64,000 bases of DNA from Melioribacteraceae bacterium. Lineage in GTDB: Bacteria > Bacteroidota > Ignavibacteria > Ignavibacteriales > Melioribacteraceae. Below are positions 1 to 9,381 of the stretch, in pieces. Under the pieces are notes generated by a model. That model was not told the origin of the DNA. It ran no database searches and was given only the letters and a program-made list of their open reading frames with translations. The stretch covers positions 1 through 64,000 of the forward strand of contig JAFGMI010000036.1 in the NCBI GenBank assembly GCA_016927595.1, read 5' to 3'. Position 1 is the first letter of the stretch; every line of letters starts with the position of its first letter. The position numbers were made by a program, and so were the translations under genes.

Positions 1-1644
1 AATATCGCAGTAAGTTCCGGCGGTGATGTGGCGATAACATTTTCGAGAGTTTCAGAGAACGAGTACGTCGGAGCATATTATACCATCATCCCTCATGATT
101 TTAATCCGGGGTTCGCTGATACCTGGGAAAACTATCCTCTTTACGAAGGCAGAGCAAATTATGTTCTTACGCTCAACGGTGAAAGCAACAGGTGGGGGGA
201 TTATAACGGCGCCTGGAGCGATCCCCTCGATGATAATACTTTCTGGATTTTTACCGAATATGCCAAATCGAAGGATGTGTGGGGTACCAGATTAGGAGCC
301 GTTAGACTACAACCTTATGATGTTCCTTATGTAAATATTATAGAAAAAGAAATTGATTTTGGGGTAAAGGAATTAAGCAGCAGCAGTCTGGTTGAACTTG
401 AAATCAGCAATCTCGGAAGTCCCGATCTTTTAATATCGGGTATTAATTCCGACGGCGGCAGATTCAGTATCGTGAACTCTGCTTTCCCCCTTACTATAAC
501 CGGTTCGGGTTCGGAAATCGTACAGATTGCATTTAACCCAACTGAACACGGTCAGGAAGTTAACGATACGTTAAGAGTAATTTCTAACGATCCAAACAAC
601 AGTGAATATAAAATTGCTGTTAAGGGTAAGGGTTTCGAACTGATAAAAGCTGTTAAAAGCACTCTTTATGCTTCGAGTGTATCGGATAATGGTGATGGCA
701 ATATATCATCTTTGGACAGAAATTCGGCTGCCCCGACCTTAATAGGATATACCGGTTTTAATAAAGTTGAAAGTATTGCAATACATCCGGAAACAAGTGA
801 GGTTTACGGACTGGTTAAGAACGAAGAAGGTCCTCATGTACTTGTCAAACTAAGAGGTACAGACGGTGAAGGCATGGTATATATGCCGGCTCCCGTACAA
901 ATTCACAGATTTGCCTTCGATAATAACGGACTGATACATGCCGTGACCGATGACAGCACGTATTATACTATTAATAGCACAACTTTCGAAGCAACAATGG
1001 TGCGGCAGCTGGTTCATCAGGTTCGGGCTATTACTGTTAATCCGGCAACTAACGATGTTCTTATTAGCTGGGCATTCCCGGAAACAGACGACAGGATAGT
1101 AAAACTTCTGCCGAATGGTTTTATTAATATCGTTGGTTCAACGGGACAGGGACAAAACATAAATACGCTCACATTTGATGATGAAGGAAATATGTACGGA
1201 ACTGTCGGTAAACCGGGACTAATTAACCTCTTGCTGAAGATTGATCCTGCGAACGGCTCAGCTACAACTGTTGGTAATACAAATCTTAAAAACATTGTTG
1301 GTCTTGCTTTTGCATCTGACGGTATTACCGGTGTGAATGACAAGCTGGTTTTGCCGGAAATTTTTACACTGGAACAGAATTATCCTAATCCGTTTAATCC
1401 GTCTACTAATATCAGATTTAACTTACCGGAAAGCGGAAACGTAACACTTACATTGTTCAACGCAATCGGCGAAAAAATTACCGACCTGATTAAAGGTAAT
1501 TTGTCTGCGGGACAGCATTCGTTAGTAGTAGATGCATCGGTAACCTCGCAGCTCAGCAGCGGTATTTATATTTATAAACTTTCGGTTAATTCGATAAGCG
1601 GAAAGAATTTCTCGGAAAGCAAAAAGATGATGCTGCTGAAATAG
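1..1644 (+). CDS. Secreted T9SS cargo protein, 5' end outside the window
   Basis: The reading frame is open from base 1, so this is the C-terminal part (at least 547 residues) of a larger protein; the GTG at 28 is only the first in-window start-like codon. Around residues 110-210 there is an immunoglobulin-like segment with the FGVKEL...LEISNLGS pattern of choice-of-anchor D/ASPM-SPD-2-Hydin repeats. The next 220 residues contain repeated short strands with T-IG, V and D/N turns, resembling a beta-propeller. The last ~80 residues form a type IX secretion sorting domain, starting near NYPNPFNPSTNI and ending in a Lys-rich KKMMLLK tail; such domains are recognised by the T9SS and usually removed at the cell surface. 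Substrate or binding partner cannot be told. No T9SS machinery gene is nearby. Confidence 0.85.
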   Translation, partial: NIAVSSGGDVAITFSRVSENEYVGAYYTIIPHDFNPGFADTWENYPLYEGRANYVLTLNGESNRWGDYNGAWSDPLDDNTFWIFTEYAKSKDVWGTRLGAVRLQPYDVPYVNIIEKEIDFGVKELSSSSLVELEISNLGSPDLLISGINSDGGRFSIVNSAFPLTITGSGSEIVQIAFNPTEHGQEVNDTLRVISNDPNNSEYKIAVKGKGFELIKAVKSTLYASSVSDNGDGNISSLDRNSAAPTLIGYTGFNKVESIAIHPETSEVYGLVKNEEGPHVLVKLRGTDGEGMVYMPAPVQIHRFAFDNNGLIHAVTDDSTYYTINSTTFEATMVRQLVHQVRAITVNPATNDVLISWAFPETDDRIVKLLPNGFINIVGSTGQGQNINTLTFDDEGNMYGTVGKPGLINLLLKIDPANGSATTVGNTNLKNIVGLAFASDGITGVNDKLVLPEIFTLEQNYPNPFNPSTNIRFNLPESGNVTLTLFNAIGEKITDLIKGNLSAGQHSLVVDASVTSQLSSGIYIYKLSVNSISGKNFSESKKMMLLK

Positions 1645-1652
1645 GTATTAAT

Positions 1653-1704
1653 AAAACCTTCGGAGTCGTAATTCGGTGATATAGTTTACGACCCCGGAGG
1701 TTTT
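1653..1704. terminator. Bidirectional hairpin terminator between convergent genes
   Basis: Two 19-base arms (1653-1671 and 1686-1704) pair with only two mismatches around a 14-base loop. The arms begin with AAAACC and end with GGTTTT, so each strand has a U tract after the stem. It lies between the end of the T9SS cargo gene and the end of the convergent peptidase gene, so it can serve both. Confidence 0.85.
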
Positions 1705-1717
1705 ATGTTTTTAGTAA

Positions 1718-3868
1718 CTATAAATTCTCTGTAAAGTAATCTATTATCTTCTGATAAAGATGAATTCCATCTGAACCGACCACGCCATGCCTGTGCCCTA
1801 CATAAGGGAAATAGTCCAGGGACTTATTAAGATCCATCGCTTTTTCCGCAAAAAGAAGCGTGTGCTGCCAGACAACTGTCGGGTCATCTGTTCCATGAAC
1901 AAGTAATAATTTACCGTTGAGATTATCTACATAATTAAGCAGATTTGATTCTTTATAACCTTCAGGATTTGCTTCCGGTGTGTCCATATATCTCTCGGTG
2001 TACATCACCTCGTAAAGTTCCCAGTTTATTACCGCGCCTCCGGCTACTCCTGTTTTAAAGGTATTATTCGTACGAAGCATTAAAGATGTAGTCATGAACC
2101 CGCCGTAACTCCAGCCGAATACTCCGAATCTGGTCGAATCAATATACTGCAGACTTTTAAGATACTTAATGCCTGTCATCTGATCTTCAATCTCTTTGGA
2201 ACCGAGATTTCGGAAAGTTGCCTGTTCAAACTCTAAACCCCTGAATGCCGAACCTCTGTTATCCAGTGTAAAAACTATGTAACCCTCCTGCGCCATCCTG
2301 TAAAACCAGAGTCCGTATTTACCTTCAAGCCATCTGTTTTGAACAAGCTGGGCGTGCGGACCGCCGTAGACATACACGATTGCCGGATAAATTTTTGTGG
2401 AATCAAAATCGGGAGGAAATACAATTCTTCCGTACAATTCAGTGCCACTATCATTTTCTAATGTCAATAACCTTACTTTCCCTGCATTTCTGTCTTTAAG
2501 AGGATTTTCGGAATTAAGTATTATGCTTTCTATCTCGCCCTTGTAATTTATGAGTCTTGTCTGATGCGGTACTTCTACTGACGAATATTCATCAATGTAA
2601 TAAAAGCCTGAGTTATGTATGGAAATGTTGTGCCAGCCTTTATCGATTGTTAATTTTGTTCTTTTGAAGTCATTAAGATTTATTTTATAGAAATGTCTTT
2701 CAACAGGACTCTCTTCAGTCGAGGTTATAAAAAGATGTTTTGCTTCTGCATCAAATCCGTGGATTTGTGTTATCTCCCAATCGCCGCTTGTAAGCTTACC
2801 TAATTCATTTCCACTGCAGTCGTATAAATAAGCATGCTTATATCCGTCCCGCTCCGAGCACCAAATAAATTTTTCGGGATGGTCAGGGACGAAACAGAGA
2901 GTGTCCTCAGGCTCAACGTACTTGTCATTCCTTTCCTCAAAAAGCAGAGAAACCTGCTCACCGTTATCGGGATTATACTTATAAAGCTGAAGGTGATTCT
3001 GGTCCCTGTTCAGATGCGCAACATAAAGATTCCTTTCGTCCGGACTCCAGGAAACAGAGGTTAAATACTGCTCTTCGAAACCTTTAGTATCAAGCCAGGT
3101 AATCTTATCTGAAACTAAATCATAGACACCTATTCTGACTTTCGTACTTGTCATTCCCGCCATCGGATATTTTATAAACTCTGCAGAAGCAGGAACTGTG
3201 TTTACATTCAAAAGAGGATAGTCAGTTACATTCCGTAAATCCTCGTGATAAAATGCTAAATAACTGCTTTTAGGCGACCAGAACATACCGCTGCTAATTC
3301 CGAACTCATTCCGCGATACACTCACACCATAAGTGAAATCGGGCTCACCATCAAATGTAATCTGTTTTACCGAATCTGTCCTGAAACTGATATACAAATT
3401 GTTATTATAAATATATGCTGTTTTGTTGAAATCAGGCGAAGTACGTTTGGTTCCCGCTTCAGATTCAATCTGATTGATCTTCTCTAATTCTTTTGAGTCC
3501 AGATTATAACTGAACAGAGTATTGTTGTTCCAGAATAAAAACTCATTATCTGAAATCCAGTTGTACGACGGGAATTTATTCTTTGCATTTTGATCGTACT
3601 CCCGTAATTCAGCGTTCAGATCTTCAAGTGCAACCAACCTACTTTTTTTACCGGATCTGCTGCCTTTCATCAGAATTTGTTTCCCTTCTTCTTCTTCGAC
3701 GAATGAGTATGAGGCTTCACCGGGCAGCCATTTAAGTTTTTCTAGAGTCTTGGCTTTGAGTGTTGTTCTGGAATTCATTACAATATCGGATGCGCTGAAT
3801 TTACTTACCTGAGCCGACAGCGATACTGTGAGGAATAATAAAATCAAAAAATACCTTTTCATTTTCAT
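1718..3868 (-). CDS. Dipeptidyl-peptidase IV-like serine peptidase (family S9)
   Basis: A 716-residue secreted peptidase expected to release dipeptides, typically X-Pro, from the N-termini of peptides in the periplasm or outside the cell. An N-terminal signal peptide (MKMKRYFLILLFLTVSLSAQ) is visible. Residues ~40-480 form the DPP-IV beta-propeller, with WSPKSSYLAFYHED and WSPDERNLYVAHL blades. The C-terminal alpha/beta-hydrolase domain holds the nucleophile Ser587 in GWSYGG, an Asp in HGTDD and a His near 692-694 in YVGHRHG; the second His of this pair best aligns with the catalytic one. Length fits the family (about 700-750). It stands alone, 98 bases downstream of clpP behind a terminator. 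Exact substrate specificity (DPP-IV versus other S9B members) is inferred. Confidence 0.9.
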   Translation of the reverse strand: MKMKRYFLILLFLTVSLSAQVSKFSASDIVMNSRTTLKAKTLEKLKWLPGEASYSFVEEEEGKQILMKGSRSGKKSRLVALEDLNAELREYDQNAKNKFPSYNWISDNEFLFWNNNTLFSYNLDSKELEKINQIESEAGTKRTSPDFNKTAYIYNNNLYISFRTDSVKQITFDGEPDFTYGVSVSRNEFGISSGMFWSPKSSYLAFYHEDLRNVTDYPLLNVNTVPASAEFIKYPMAGMTSTKVRIGVYDLVSDKITWLDTKGFEEQYLTSVSWSPDERNLYVAHLNRDQNHLQLYKYNPDNGEQVSLLFEERNDKYVEPEDTLCFVPDHPEKFIWCSERDGYKHAYLYDCSGNELGKLTSGDWEITQIHGFDAEAKHLFITSTEESPVERHFYKINLNDFKRTKLTIDKGWHNISIHNSGFYYIDEYSSVEVPHQTRLINYKGEIESIILNSENPLKDRNAGKVRLLTLENDSGTELYGRIVFPPDFDSTKIYPAIVYVYGGPHAQLVQNRWLEGKYGLWFYRMAQEGYIVFTLDNRGSAFRGLEFEQATFRNLGSKEIEDQMTGIKYLKSLQYIDSTRFGVFGWSYGGFMTTSLMLRTNNTFKTGVAGGAVINWELYEVMYTERYMDTPEANPEGYKESNLLNYVDNLNGKLLLVHGTDDPTVVWQHTLLFAEKAMDLNKSLDYFPYVGHRHGVVGSDGIHLYQKIIDYFTENL

Positions 3869-3940
3869 GTCCGTAATAAATTATAATAATAATCGTGTTA
3901 AATTTAGGATGGATTGATTTAAAAGGATAGTATTTTAAAT

Positions 3941-3968
3941 AAAAAAAAGGGGTTTAAAAACCCCTTTT
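3941..3968 (-). terminator. Rho-independent terminator of tig-clpP
   Basis: Read on the minus strand, AAAAGGGG and CCCCTTTT arms (3961-3968 and 3945-3952) flank an 8-base AT loop and are followed by a T run. The stem begins inside the clpP stop codon, so translation termination and transcription termination are nearly superimposed. Confidence 0.85.
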
Positions 3969-4614
3969 ATTTGTTCTCTTTTTTATCTTCATTTTTCTTA
4001 TCAGAGAGGAGTATTCTTTTCTCGAGTACGTTATCAATCAGGTTGTAATCCTTGGCTTCTACAGAAGTCATATATTTATCCCTGTCGCAGTCTAATGTAA
4101 TTTTTTCAAACGACTGTCCGGTATGTTGGGCAAGAATTTTGTAAATAGTGTCGCGGGTTTTAATCATTTCCTTAGCATGTATCTCAATATCGGAAGTCTG
4201 TCCCTGAAGACCGCCTATCCACGGCTGATGAATCATAATTTTCGAATGGGGAAGTGCAGATCTTTTTTTCTCCTGACCTCCTGCGAGTAAAATCGCACCC
4301 ATACTTGCGGCGAGTCCGACGCATATAGTTGCAACGTCAGCTTTAATATATTTCATGGTATCGTAAACAGCCAGTCCGGCTGAAACACTTCCACCAGGGG
4401 AATTTATGTATAGATTTATGTCCTTGTTTGGATCCTCAGCCTCAAGGAACAGTAGCTGAGCGATTATTAAACTTGCGACATGATCATCAATTGCAGTACC
4501 GAGAAAAATTATCCTCTCCCTCAGCAGACGGGAAAAAATATCCATTCCTCTTTCACCGCGACCTGTTTGTTCTATTACGTACGGGACTAACTGATTATAA
4601 ATTTCTGGCTTCAT
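3967..4614 (-). CDS. clpP: ATP-dependent Clp protease proteolytic subunit ClpP
   Basis: The 215-residue serine peptidase forms the tetradecameric barrel that degrades proteins fed to it by Clp ATPases in the cytoplasm. The nucleophile Ser is in [14 protein letters not shown], the catalytic His is in MIHQPWIGG, and the [18 protein letters not shown] segment is the oxyanion-hole region. The start ATG overlaps the trigger factor stop codon (ATGA), showing translational coupling. In many bacteria clpX follows; here clpP is the last gene of the unit and is followed by a terminator, so the ATPase must be encoded elsewhere. Confidence 0.97.
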   Translation of the reverse strand: MKPEIYNQLVPYVIEQTGRGERGMDIFSRLLRERIIFLGTAIDDHVASLIIAQLLFLEAEDPNKDINLYINSPGGSVSAGLAVYDTMKYIKADVATICVGLAASMGAILLAGGQEKKRSALPHSKIMIHQPWIGGLQGQTSDIEIHAKEMIKTRDTIYKILAQHTGQSFEKITLDCDRDKYMTSVEAKDYNLIDNVLEKRILLSDKKNEDKKENK

Positions 4615-5912
4615 TTCTTTTTACCTTTAGATTCTTTTTCTTTTTTTTCTTCAGGGTCGAATTCTTTAGCCTTGTTATTTGCTTTTAAAAAAGCGAGAAC
4701 CTTTTCCTCTAATATGCTTTCATCCCTCCGGCTTTCTTTATAGTACTTCATCAATTTCTCGGTTGAAATTCCGGTCTGGGCTGCTTCTTCTTCCGCAATT
4801 TTTTTAAGATCGCTTTCTTCTACTTCTATATTTTCTTTTTTAGCAATATTATTCAGAATAATCTCCCATTTAGCATTCCATTCTGCTCTCTGATGCAGAT
4901 GATCTCTGGCTTCAGTTTCGTTAAAAGGTGTTTTATATCGCTTTGCGTTTTCTTTTTCAACCTCAACAAGTCTGTTTAATATTAAATCGACATAACCTTT
5001 CGGAGCTGCAAAATCATTATTCTCAACGATCCTGTTCAGCAGAGAATTCGTATAAATCCTCTCTGACTGCTGATCATAATACGACTTATAATTTTCTCTT
5101 ATCTGATCCTTAAATTCTTCTAGAGATTTAGCTTTTTTATTTGAAATTTCCTCAATTAATTCCTCAGTTGGTTCAGGCAACACTATTTTCTCAATCTTTT
5201 TTACCGTGCACTCATATTTGTAACTTACTTTATGAACCTCTTCACCGTGCATATGTTCATCAATAAAAGTAAAACCGAATTTATCCCCCACTTTTTTTTG
5301 CATAGCGTTGTTTTTAATTTCAGGATTGACCTTTGGATCACTCAAATCAATAACCATGTTTTCCGATTTATTGCCGTCTACAGGATTATCATCATCATCC
5401 AGCTTCTGAAGATCGATGGTAATTTTGAAATTCTCATCCGAAACCAGATCAGCCTCTTCGAAAGAAGCTCTGGTCTTGAGCATGAGGTCTATTTCTTTTT
5501 CAATATCTTCTTCCCTGAGCTTGAAAACAGGTTTTTCAATTTCGAGATTTGTATAATCTTTAAGTTCCAGTTCAGGCCTTACTTCGTATTTTACCTTAAA
5601 ATACAATTTCTCATTAATTTTAAAATCCAGATCGATCAGCTGTGGAGTGCTTATAGGCTGCAGTTTTTCAGAATCAACTATATCCCAAAATTTCTTGTTG
5701 GCAATTTTTTCACTCGCCTGATATTCAATAGCTTCACCGTATAATTTTTTCAGCATCTGAATAGGAGCTTTACCTTTTCTGAATCCCGGAAGGGATATCT
5801 TTTTTCTCTCCTCTTCATACGCATCTTCTATTTCATTTTTTATTTCGTCGTAGACAAGAGTGACTTCAATCTCATGCTCTGACTGAGTTATTTCGTTTAC
5901 TTTCGTATCCAA
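4611..5912 (-). CDS. tig: Trigger factor, ribosome-associated chaperone and peptidyl-prolyl isomerase
   Basis: Trigger factor binds the ribosome near the peptide exit and shields nascent chains. The 433-residue length is typical. The N-terminal ribosome-binding domain is recognised by [19 protein letters not shown] near residues 43-60, which holds the FRK signature. The middle part should be the FKBP-like domain (~160-240), where the sequence is divergent. The rest is the alpha-helical chaperone arms, ending in a very Lys/Glu-rich tail. It is the first gene of a tig-clpP operon and overlaps clpP by four bases, a common pairing of folding and degradation. Confidence 0.95.
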   Translation of the reverse strand: MDTKVNEITQSEHEIEVTLVYDEIKNEIEDAYEEERKKISLPGFRKGKAPIQMLKKLYGEAIEYQASEKIANKKFWDIVDSEKLQPISTPQLIDLDFKINEKLYFKVKYEVRPELELKDYTNLEIEKPVFKLREEDIEKEIDLMLKTRASFEEADLVSDENFKITIDLQKLDDDDNPVDGNKSENMVIDLSDPKVNPEIKNNAMQKKVGDKFGFTFIDEHMHGEEVHKVSYKYECTVKKIEKIVLPEPTEELIEEISNKKAKSLEEFKDQIRENYKSYYDQQSERIYTNSLLNRIVENNDFAAPKGYVDLILNRLVEVEKENAKRYKTPFNETEARDHLHQRAEWNAKWEIILNNIAKKENIEVEESDLKKIAEEEAAQTGISTEKLMKYYKESRRDESILEEKVLAFLKANNKAKEFDPEEKKEKESKGKKK

Positions 5913-5959
5913 TTAAACCTCTTAAATATTTGTATTTCTTCAGACAGTTATCAAAATTA

Positions 5960-6046
<87 letters not shown>

Positions 6047-6199
6047 ATTAAGTTACAGTTTTATACTACTTAATCGCCATTTACTTAAAAAATGAGAACC
6101 ATAAATCTATAGAAAATTATTCTTTTATCATAGCAATCTAAAATCACAAAATTATTTTGTATATTAAACAACTCAAAAACGACACATCATTGTGCATCT

Positions 6200-8113
6200 A
6201 TGGAAGATTTAATAGGTAAAAAAATAGAAAATTACCTGATAACCTCTGTTTTGGGAAGAGGGGGGATGGGAGTTGTTTATAAAGCCAGAGATGAAAAACT
6301 TGACAGATATGTCGCTATAAAAGTGCTTGCGGTTAAGGCTGTGGATAAGGAGCGTTTCATTGAAAGATTTAAACGTGAAGCAAAAAATCATGCTCAACTA
6401 TCGCACCCTAATATCGTAACAGTATACGGTTTTATCGAATATGAGGGCTTGCTCGGGATTGTGATGGAATATGTTGAGGGTGAGAGTCTGGAGAAGGTCC
6501 TTTTCAAGCAGAACAGGCTTCATGTTTTTGATGTAGTTTATATAATCCGTCAGGTGCTTCTGGCTATAGGTTATGCCCACTCAAAAGGATTCGTTCACCG
6601 GGATATCAAGCCTTCAAACATAATTATTAATCACGAAGGTACAGTAAAAATTATGGATTTTGGAATTTCCAAATCCATTGTCGAGAAAGGAATGACACGC
6701 ACCGGGTCAAAAGTAGGAACGGTATTGTATATGAGTCCCGAACAAATCAAGGGTGAATCTACAGATCATCTTACAGATATATATGCTATCGGCTGTACAA
6801 TGTACGAGATGATAACAGGGAAACCACCGTTTTATTCCGATAGTGAATATGAAATAATGGACGGGCACCTGAAAAAGAATCCTGTGAAAGTATCAGTCGC
6901 GACACCTGGAATACCTGCAGTACTTGAAGAGATTGTACTTACCTCACTCAGTAAAAATCCTTCGGACCGTTATCAAAGATGCGAAGATATTCTAGTCTTA
7001 CTCGGAGAACTTGATGAGTACATGAAGGATGTGAAATCCAAGTATTTTCTCAGGACTCAAAAAGATCCTAAAAAAACCAAAGCGCTCTCAACCTTTGCAT
7101 TTTCAGCGTTTATTGTAATAATGGCAGCACTGTTTTATTTCGTATATGTACAAGTGGGTGAACTATTGCAAAGCGATGTGCTCGATAATTTCAAAAAGTA
7201 CAGTGTGCAGTCGATTTTCAGTTCAGGGGATACCGAACTGGAATTTAGTGAAGTTTATGATATTAGTACTAATTCGGTACAGAATCTGCATTCGCTATAC
7301 TTTACTGACGATAGTTTTGGAGTTGTGGTTGGTGATTCGGGGACAGTGCTGGTTACATCTGACAGCGGCAGCACCTGGGAATATCTGGACTTATCGACAA
7401 AGTACAATTTGAGAGATATTGTAATAAACAACAATCACCTGTTTATTGTAGGTGATGGTTCGAGGCTTTATATCTATTCATTAAGCGACATCACACTGAA
7501 TACAGAGTCATTTGCCGGCGGGAATAATTTTTATGCTATTCAGTTCAAAGATAAAATGAATGCATTTATTCTTGGCAGCAGAGGAACTCTTAATGTTACC
7601 AAAGATGGCGGGAAATCCTGGAAAGAAGTATTTTCTCAGACTGACAAAACTTTGTACGATATAATATTTACCAGGTCCGGAAGAGGATTTATAGTCGGCT
7701 GGGGGGGAACAATTATCAGCAGCGAAGATTCCGGAATGAGTTGGGAGAGGATTAAAGAAATAACCGGCAAATATCTTAGAGCCGTCGATTTCTGGGGCGA
7801 AGATATCGGTCTTATAGTAGGCGGTGCCGGCACAATACTGCGTACATCCGATGGCGGTTCAAACTGGGTTGAATTGGAAAACAACAGTTCAACGACCTAT
7901 AACGATGTGAAATTTCTAAACCAGAAGATTGCAATTATTGTAGGTGCCAGAGGGACAATTCTTATTACCTTAGACGGCGGCATCTCCTTTAAAGAAATTG
8001 AAACCAATAACTATGCAAATCTTAATAAGATATCGATTTCAGATTCAGGAAACATTTACATCTCCGGTGTAAATGGCACGGTGCTGAAAATAAATGTGAT
8101 AAACAGGGAGTAG
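6200..8113 (+). CDS. Membrane Ser/Thr protein kinase with YCF48-like propeller sensor
   Basis: Residues ~10-275 form a Hanks-type kinase: glycine loop GRGGMG, catalytic Lys41 in VAIK, HRDIKPSN at 133-140, DFG at 153-155 and SPE at 179-181, so it should be active. One transmembrane helix follows at ~298-317. The remaining ~300 residues, predicted outside the cytoplasm, contain about six repeats of roughly 42 residues with the pattern G-GT-L-T-D-G-SW, as in YCF48/BNR-like seven-bladed propellers. The layout suggests a receptor kinase whose propeller senses an envelope ligand or partner. It is three bases upstream of murA, so a link to wall synthesis is plausible but inferred. Bacterial PASTA kinases have a similar topology with a different sensor. 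No ribosome-binding site is obvious before the ATG. Confidence 0.9.
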   Translation: MEDLIGKKIENYLITSVLGRGGMGVVYKARDEKLDRYVAIKVLAVKAVDKERFIERFKREAKNHAQLSHPNIVTVYGFIEYEGLLGIVMEYVEGESLEKVLFKQNRLHVFDVVYIIRQVLLAIGYAHSKGFVHRDIKPSNIIINHEGTVKIMDFGISKSIVEKGMTRTGSKVGTVLYMSPEQIKGESTDHLTDIYAIGCTMYEMITGKPPFYSDSEYEIMDGHLKKNPVKVSVATPGIPAVLEEIVLTSLSKNPSDRYQRCEDILVLLGELDEYMKDVKSKYFLRTQKDPKKTKALSTFAFSAFIVIMAALFYFVYVQVGELLQSDVLDNFKKYSVQSIFSSGDTELEFSEVYDISTNSVQNLHSLYFTDDSFGVVVGDSGTVLVTSDSGSTWEYLDLSTKYNLRDIVINNNHLFIVGDGSRLYIYSLSDITLNTESFAGGNNFYAIQFKDKMNAFILGSRGTLNVTKDGGKSWKEVFSQTDKTLYDIIFTRSGRGFIVGWGGTIISSEDSGMSWERIKEITGKYLRAVDFWGEDIGLIVGGAGTILRTSDGGSNWVELENNSSTTYNDVKFLNQKIAIIVGARGTILITLDGGISFKEIETNNYANLNKISISDSGNIYISGVNGTVLKINVINRE

Positions 8114-8115
8114 AA

Positions 8116-9381
8116 TTGGATAAATTTATTATCAGGGGTGGAATAAATCTTAAAGGTAGAGTAAACGTAAGTGGTGCCAAAAATGCTGCATTGGCTATAA
8201 TGCCCGCCTGTCTTCTTCACTCGGGTGTCAATAGGCTTGAAAACATTCCCGAAGTTAATGATATTTTTACCATGATGAAGCTTATGACGCATCTTGGTGT
8301 TAAAGTTGATTACGAGAAAGGCGGATTGGTAATTGATGCATCAGAAATTAAAAGTCAGGAAGCTCCTTATGAGCATGTAAAGAAAATGAGAGCGTCGGTA
8401 TACGTGCTGGGGCCACTGTTAAGCAGATATGGTTATGCAAAGGTATCTTTACCTGGGGGCTGTGCATGGGGACCGAGACCGATTAATCTGCACTTGGAAG
8501 CAATGAAAAAACTAGGCGCCGAAATAGATATTGAAAATGGATATATAATTGCACGTTCGAAACGGTTGAACGGTGCGCATATACATTTCGATATATCAAG
8601 TGTTGGTGCCACAGGGAATGCACTGCTGGCTGCGACACTTGCAAAGGGAACAACAAAAATTTCAAATGCAGCTATCGAACCCGAAATTACATCACTGGCT
8701 GAATTTCTGGTTAAGATGGGAGCACGAATTACAGGTATTGGTACAAACCAGCTGGAGATCGAAGGCGTGAATGAACTGAAGGCTTCCGATTTCCGTATTA
8801 TACCCGATCGCATAGAAGCCGGAACTCTTCTTATAGCGGCAGCAATTACAAATGGCAGCATCGAACTTGAGATGGAATATCCACAGTATATTGATGCAGT
8901 AACATCCAAACTTGAGGATTCAGGGCTTAAGTTATTGTATCAAAATAATATACTGAGTTTTAATGCAAATAATTATATGCCGCAAAGTGTTGATGTTCTT
9001 ACAGCAATCTACCCGGGATTCCCAACCGATATGCAGGCTCAATGGACTGCACTTATGACTCTGGGTAATTCTACCGCTACAATAACAGATTCAATTTATC
9101 AGGACAGATTCAAACACGTACCGGAACTAAACAGATTGGGAGCACGGATTGAAATAATTCGTAACAGCGCTGTTGTTAAGGGAGTGAAAAAATTGACCGG
9201 TGCTAAAGTAATGTCAACAGATCTGCGCGCAAGCGCTTCACTTGTTCTTGCCGGGTTAGCTGCTGAAGGCGAGACTGAAATATTACGAATTTATCACCTT
9301 GACCGAGGCTACCAAAAGATTGAGGAGAAATTAAAAAAACTTGGTGCGGATATTCAAAGAGTACCTACAAGTGAATTTTAG
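8116..9381 (+). CDS. murA: UDP-N-acetylglucosamine 1-carboxyvinyltransferase MurA
   Basis: This cytoplasmic enzyme transfers enolpyruvate from PEP to UDP-GlcNAc, the first committed step of peptidoglycan synthesis. The 421 residues match the family length. Lys22/Asn23 in SGAKNAA and catalytic Cys116 in PGGCAWGPRP are present; Cys at this site means fosfomycin sensitivity is expected from known MurA chemistry. Residues SVGATGNALLAA and RIEAGTLLIAAA are further family blocks. The start is TTG, two bases after the kinase stop, and MDKFIIRGG is the conventional N-terminus. It overlaps the next gene by about 11 bases. Confidence 0.97.
   Translation: MDKFIIRGGINLKGRVNVSGAKNAALAIMPACLLHSGVNRLENIPEVNDIFTMMKLMTHLGVKVDYEKGGLVIDASEIKSQEAPYEHVKKMRASVYVLGPLLSRYGYAKVSLPGGCAWGPRPINLHLEAMKKLGAEIDIENGYIIARSKRLNGAHIHFDISSVGATGNALLAATLAKGTTKISNAAIEPEITSLAEFLVKMGARITGIGTNQLEIEGVNELKASDFRIIPDRIEAGTLLIAAAITNGSIELEMEYPQYIDAVTSKLEDSGLKLLYQNNILSFNANNYMPQSVDVLTAIYPGFPTDMQAQWTALMTLGNSTATITDSIYQDRFKHVPELNRLGARIEIIRNSAVVKGVKKLTGAKVMSTDLRASASLVLAGLAAEGETEILRIYHLDRGYQKIEEKLKKLGADIQRVPTSEF

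Noticed and set aside
5232-5744. Plus-strand 170-codon frame opposite tig
   Set aside because: Phe/Ile-rich translation that mirrors the Lys/Glu-rich codons of trigger factor; it has no features of its own.
6146-6160. ACAAAAT-T-ATTTTGT symmetrical sequence before the kinase gene
   Set aside because: Very AT-rich surroundings make a 15-base symmetry of this composition likely by chance.
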